This document shows positions 59,901-64,000 of a stretch of DNA of 64,000 nucleotides, piece by piece (within the stretch, counting starts at the first letter, position 1; every line of letters begins with the position of its first letter). The position numbers and the translations under genes are program-made. Origin of the DNA: Branchiostoma floridae. Lineage: Eukaryota; Chordata; Leptocardii; Amphioxiformes; Branchiostomatidae. The notes under the pieces were generated by a model that searched no databases, was not told the origin of the DNA, and was given only the letters and a program-made list of their open reading frames with translations. The stretch spans positions 12,154,076 through 12,218,075 of the forward strand of contig NC_049990.1 of assembly GCF_000003815.2 (NCBI RefSeq), given 5' to 3'.

Positions 59901-60032
59901 TATAGGCAGCGGGTGCGACTGGAGAGAAGAGCAAGGATCGTGGATAACTGGCAAGCGGAGAAGAATAGGAACATGGCCAAAAAGGCACCACGAAGTGTGA
60001 GGGTGTGGAAAAGGGCTGGTTCAAGAAGATGA
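50985..60032 (+). CDS. MAO: Monoamine oxidase (flavin amine oxidase)
   Basis: 15 exons: 50985-51066, 53426-53520, 54029-54166, 54905-55009, 55461-55656, 56106-56204, 56592-56680, 57094-57253, 57509-57605, 57872-57925, 58078-58135, 58542-58639, 58806-58917, 59254-59316, 59601-60032; 625 aa, all phases join. Oxidatively deaminates amines, presumably on the outer mitochondrial membrane. FAD Rossmann motif VVGAGLSG (Gly23, 25, 28), [21 protein letters not shown], the [11 protein letters not shown] block, active-site Lys308 (GSVVK), [25 protein letters not shown]. The aromatic-cage tyrosines correspond to Tyr410 and Tyr447. The Cys that carries FAD covalently in vertebrate MAO-A/B is Gly409 here (TGGGY instead of GGCY). 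A membrane anchor lies at ~503-523 ([20 protein letters not shown]), followed by a ~100-residue basic tail not seen in mammalian MAO. The start codon has A at -3. Confidence 0.93.
51082..51254. mobile_element. hAT-like MITE with 7-9 bp target duplication
   Basis: The left end CTAATCTCCAAGCAGATCC is matched inverted by GGATCTGTTTGGAGATTAG at the right. Subterminal GATAGTATCAAAGCT is also inverted. ATATCCT (extendable to ATATCCTCT) flanks both ends. A partial relative occurs near 52503 (TTAATCTCCAAGCAGG). Confidence 0.88.
52190..52870. repeat. Diverged ~330-bp direct duplication in MAO intron 1
   Basis: The two halves share, in order, TAACATACA-GTGTAGACAAGG, CCAATGGCAAGCCCCACTGGC versus CAAATGCCAAACCCACCGGC, GACATTGAA-TC-TTG, ATAGAAGAA and TACATTGAGGTA-like blocks. 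Divergence suggests an old event. Confidence 0.7.
54167..54196. repeat. (GTTT)n at MAO intron 3 donor
   Basis: Exon 3 ends ACAAAG and the intron is GTTTGTTTGTTT from its first base for about seven units; the donor GTTTGT is itself part of the microsatellite. Confidence 0.95.
56207..56420. repeat. (CTCA)n/(CAGT)n microsatellite after MAO exon 6
   Basis: Begins within ten bases of the exon 6 donor. A core of about 16 CAGT units at 56277-56341 is flanked by CTCA/CTCG units. The SVSQ-type open frame across it is repeat translation. Confidence 0.95.
57591..57698 (+). repeat. Four perfect 27-bp copies of the MAO exon 9 / 5' splice site
   Basis: The unit contains TCCTTCTATCATGG|GGTAAAC then AATAAC, repeated exactly at 57591, 57618, 57645 and 57672. 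Each copy has the last 15 nt of exon 9 and the donor; GT positions are 57606, 57633, 57660 and 57687. Only the first keeps the frame, because reading on gives ATG GGG TAA. Confidence 0.97.
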
Positions 60033-61482
60033 GGAACCAACTCGGCCGTTAACCTAAACTCATTTGGAGATACGCAATCAATAATATTTATCAATATCAT
60101 TTGATTTTCTAATGACTTGTAATTTCCTTTGTGGGGATTTGAAGAACATTAGCATTGTTGTACTGTGCATTTATCGGTTCACAGAGAGAAAAACTTAAAG
60201 AAAGATTCTTATCACTTTGCCTTTTAGGACTTTTAATCATTAGAGAGTAGGGGTATGGTTGTTTGTTGTACAAAACCAGTCCAGAAAAAAACAGATCTGA
60301 AAAAGAATCAGTGGAACAACTCGAAAATTAACAGATACTGGTACAAATGTAATACTAGTACCTGCAGGCGTTCACGTTTTTGAGCTTAAAATGTCCAAGA
60401 AAATGATGTTTTGAAATGTATTAAAACAAACATTAAGTGTCTGTGTCGTAATTTGATGGTCCAAGTAGACAATCTATAGATTTCCAAAAATAGAGAATAC
60501 AGACTGAAGAGGACTAATGTGAATAAAAATACCCAGTTATATTGTTTACTCGAAGCAAATGTAAAAGCATAAGGAGAATGCTATACCAACTCGTCGTACA
60601 AGTCCAATTCAATGATTTTCATATTTTTTGTTAAACTCAGCTTGTACAGTCTTGGCAAAAGAATTATCAAATGCTTATTCTAAAGTATTATGACTTGGTA
60701 CTTGTAATGTTACATGTGTTCAATTACACATGTGTGTTCTTGATGTGATCTGGAGTCTGTAATAATAATTTAGTATCTACTGGTAATCTAGCCTTTGCAT
60801 GTGAACTAATAAAAATACATTTACACATAAAAAACTCTTTTGACTGTTTCACAATGTATACTGCAAGCATTTTCATTCACTTTTCATTACTGCACGCAGT
60901 ACAGTATTATAGTAAAAGTTCCCAGCATATCAAATAATTCAACAGAGAGATGAGACACACATGTAGACAGTGCTGTATAACCATGTAGATATCTTGACTA
61001 CTAATTACATACATAAAAGTATGTTGTGTAATTATACACACCTATTCCCAATACAGCAACATCAGTGAAATATATTACTTACAGCACATTCATGTTGCAA
61101 GAAACTATAGAACCTTTACTTTTGCAGTGTTTTCTTACATTAAATGATCTTCCTGATATGATTTTTACACATCTTTTATCTTATCTGTCTCCACTGAAAT
61201 GCTATACAGTTTTTAACAATGACATACCTTTTAAACAAGTACTGTTGCAACAGAAAGTGATTTCTAAAAGCTACTGTTTTCCATACATAAGTTAGAACAA
61301 TATGGGATATTCTAATAGAGGTATTGAGAGAGGGGCAGTCTGAGGATACTAGTTTTTAAAAATCAAGTTAAGAAATTGAAATCAAAGGCATGGTACAATG
61401 TACATGTGGTAGGACAATTCTCTGACTCCCCCCCCCCCCCTCCTTTACAAGAAAGACTATAAGATACAAGTCTTCGTTATTA
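60033..61482. other. MAO 3' UTR and intergenic
   Basis: AATAAA hexamers near 60523 and at 60808-60813 are candidate MAO poly(A) signals. A C-run of about 13 lies at 61429-61441. AT-rich; no further gene seen. Confidence 0.6.
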
Positions 61483-63235
61483 CAGCCGGCACGCCATGAC
61501 CTAAATCGAACAGTTTTCGAACAGGTTTTCTATGCAGTTCGAATCGCTCCGCGGTCCTTAGCAACACGTTGCTAAGGAAACGCTTCTCGCGCGTCAGGTG
61601 GATGGAATTTCATCCGAGTTTTACAGCTGCTTTAGACCTGATTGCCGGCCTTTCTACCAAGATTGCGTTATATGTGGTATAGAGGAATATCATGTAATCT
61701 CGATATGATCCATTTTTGTGGGATTTTATAACTATTATGTCTCGTTTTCTGATCATATTTGTTACACAGTGAAATTGGCAAAATGGTGGTGCCATTATGA
61801 GCTAAATTTTCGACGAATTTGAATATCGGGGCAAATGCATTACGCCTTCGATTCTTTTGTCAATGACTAGTGCGCTAGAATTGTTGAATCTTCTACTATA
61901 CCTCTTCTGAAAATCTTGTTGGTTTGAAATCTGGGAAGGTTTGTAATTCCATGTTTACTGAGGTCACCTTTTCGACTGTTTTAAATCCAAATGTTGCAAG
62001 TCGTTGGTTTGGTTGATTCGAGTGGAATCGACTTTTAACACAAGTATCGGCACCAATATATCTCTCCAGTGTTTTCAAAGGATGCCTAAAGAAAAACTAC
62101 ACGTGAAGACGGAGTGAATTAGCAAATGGAGTCTTAGATTTACGGTAACTAGTACGTAAATACAATGGTGCGGGTCCAGCGTGCGCTCTGTGGAACGGGC
62201 GCTGATGCGAGCGCTGAAGCGTTCCTTTTCGGACGCCTCTAATGAGGTGGCCTCGCGCGGTTCAAATTTAAGCCTTTTTCGCCCTCGAAATTGATAATAT
62301 GCCATATACCACCTGAAAGAAGAGACTTCGGTGCATTTTACGCACTAGATTTCCTTTCGTTCTGAAATCTGTTGTGAGGTAAAACGCAGCGGGGAACTTG
62401 CGCTAAAATCAACTGATTTCAGATCATATCATCAAACGGGTGCAGGTAAAAGTCGGTTTAAAAAGTACGTAGGAGTAAAATAGAAACCTTAAATATTGAA
62501 AAGGTGATGAAATATTGATTGTACATAGTTGTAAACTCGAGCGACAAGCTTTTTGGTAGGTAGTCCCGACGCCCGGGGTTCATGGAACGTACAACTGTCT
62601 GAAAACGGCGCGCTGTTCGCTACGGCAGTCAGTTACAAATTTTGAAGTTAGATTTAGATCACTTCGGGTTGGTATATTGACCTGAAACTCGGATTTCATA
62701 AACTAGGGACCACCGTAAACAAAATTCCGGTCATAAACTTTAAGATTTACGGAGAGAGGATCTGTCCCGGTTCAATAATTGCTAAATCGTCAAACCCGGT
62801 GCGTTCTATTCTGGAATCAAAATTATGACATGACTTCACTGAATATCGGGGCAAATGCATTACGTCCAAATAATCTGTAATAAATCTTATACTTTCAGAA
62901 ACTAGAAGGTTTGCTCTTTCATAGGCAGGAGATTTCCTGTTGGTTTGACATCTACAACAGGTTCAAAACAACAGGGAAATTTACGCGAAAGTCACCTAAT
63001 TTGGGGTCGTATTTGTGACAGGAAAACGGTACACAATCGGTTCAAAAATCTATATGAGCTAAAAAGGAGGCTAAAATACTGTGAATGACTTGAAATTAAG
63101 AAGATACGCAGTTGTATACTCCAGCGACAACCTTTCTTGTTAGGGGTGTTGACACCCGGAGTCATGGAACGGACTACTTTCTCTCGCGGAAGGAAAAGAA
63201 AACTGCATAGAACTCTCGGCATGGCGTGGCGGCTG
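61483..63235. mobile_element. 1.75-kb DNA transposon abutting the GFM1 stop codon
   Basis: Termini are CAGCCGGCACGCCATG and, inverted, CAGCCGCCACGCCATG (15 of 16 match), flanked by ATTA on both sides (61479-61482 and 63236-63239). The interior is an old direct duplication: GAATATCGGGGCAAATGCAT occurs near 61821 and 62841, and each is followed by similar sequence (TTGTTGGTTTGA; GTTGTAAACTCGAGCGACAA / GTTGTATACTCCAGCGACAA). No transposase frame, so it is non-autonomous. Confidence 0.85.
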
Positions 63236-63236
63236 A

Positions 63237-63948
63237 TTAATTTCTGGCCTTCTTCTTGCCAGATTTCTTGTCCTCCTTCAGCTGCCCTGTGGCCTCCATG
63301 TATTCTCTGATGATCTGTTCCTGTGTCTCTGCTGAGGCATGCTGGTATCTACAGTACTCCATCGCATACTCTCCCTTACCCTGGAAAATATGGCAAAACT
63401 TTTAGTTTAAGTCCTTCCAAACCAAATGGTGCATAGGGTAGCCTGGTTTCCAGCCGTAATATAGTTTCCCGAGTCTCTTCTCTCCTCTCTACGCTTACCT
63501 AATTGTCCACAGCACACAATATACTCTAAAACTATATTACGGCTGGATACCAGGCTAGCATAGGGCAGCACCCATCTCCATTTCTGTAGCCCTGGGACAA
63601 CTGTTGTGTAATCAATACAGCAGAGGGCTTGTACACAGATAGTGGTGTGTGTTCAACAACTTCAACTGCCATACTGTCTCTTTTTCTGTAAACAATCTGC
63701 TTTTTGCAAAATTATGTTGCAGCAAATTTAAAGCCATTTACACACTGTACAGTGCTGTATGCAAAAGACCAACAAGGGTTTGTATAGTAAATATGCAAAG
63801 GCAAGACTACAATTATGGTAAACATGAATCTCAACTACATTTATCTTATTTATCTATTTATTTATTTATTGTGTACATCACAAAGAAGTCTTACCTCTGT
63901 GCATGATCTCAGCTCTGTTGAATACCCAAACATGTTGTTCAGTGGTAC
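63237..63948 (-). CDS. GFM1: Mitochondrial elongation factor G1, last two exons (partial)
   Basis: Minus-strand exons 63948-63895 and 63380-63237 join in phase 0; the gene continues beyond the window. The first gives [18 protein letters not shown], the conserved C-terminal segment of EF-G domain V. The second gives [20 protein letters not shown], then YMEATGQL and a Lys-rich end (GKKKARN), closely matching the human GFM1 C-terminus (MEYSRYQP, YLEATGQL, KKGKAKN). EF-G1 drives ribosome translocation in mitochondria. The stop codon complement (63237-63239) falls inside the target duplication of the neighbouring transposon, so the present 3' UTR begins in transposon sequence. Confidence 0.93.
63439..63557. 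mobile_element. hAT-type MITE in GFM1 last intron
   Basis: 119 bp with ~29-bp TIRs (TAGCCTGGTTTCCAGCCGTA / TACGGCTGGATACCAGGCTA), flanked by perfect 8-bp duplications GCATAGGG at 63431-63438 and 63558-63565. Confidence 0.95.
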
Positions 63949-64000
63949 CTGCATTTACAAATGACAAAGTGCTTCTCAATAAACAACCAAACAAACAAAA

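Overview
The window looks like animal nuclear DNA, most probably from a cephalochordate (amphioxus, Branchiostoma-type). It is intron-rich and carries animal genes (EMSY, CEP19, MAO, GFM1). It also has a pair of secreted H-type lectins, an LRR receptor with a signalling tail, many short inverted-repeat transposons and a 100-base N gap. The species call is inference; no database was searched.

Layout. 1-2208 (+): last exon of a leucine-rich-repeat transmembrane receptor, cut by the window start. 2209-10836: mostly non-coding repeats, one doubtful small exon, one long palindrome. 10837-14122 (-): 3' half of an unrecognised coiled-coil gene, running into the N gap. 15288-17640: transposon remnants. 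18432-18929 (-): intronless CEP19 coding sequence. 20582-38553 (+): a 25-exon EMSY gene, head-to-head with CEP19, whose open frame continues into a C-terminal bromodomain. 40237-46746: two minus-strand H-type lectin genes produced by a segmental duplication of about 3.8-4.1 kb, which also copied the last EMSY exon. 50985-60032 (+): a 15-exon monoamine oxidase (MAO) gene. 61483-63235: a 1.75 kb DNA transposon abutting the stop codon of GFM1, whose last two exons lie at 63237-63948 (-).

Exon structures were worked out by hand from splice sites, reading phase and remembered family sequence. All EMSY phases join and the spliced length is 4173 nt (1390 aa). MAO gives 1878 nt (625 aa). The lectins give 804 and 795 nt. 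These totals being whole codons is internal support.

The most unusual pattern is repeated four times in two unrelated genes. The last bases of an exon plus its 5' splice site have been tandemly duplicated into the following intron: EMSY exon 9 (7 copies), EMSY exon 19 (6), EMSY exon 20 (4) and MAO exon 9 (4 perfect 27-bp copies). Several other donors run straight into microsatellites seeded on the donor sequence. In each of the four arrays, reading past the first donor meets an in-frame stop, so only the first donor keeps the protein frame. Other points of note are the EMSY-bromodomain architecture, a MAO with Gly instead of the flavin-linking Cys and with a tail of about 100 residues after its membrane anchor, and the transposon whose target duplication contains the GFM1 stop codon.
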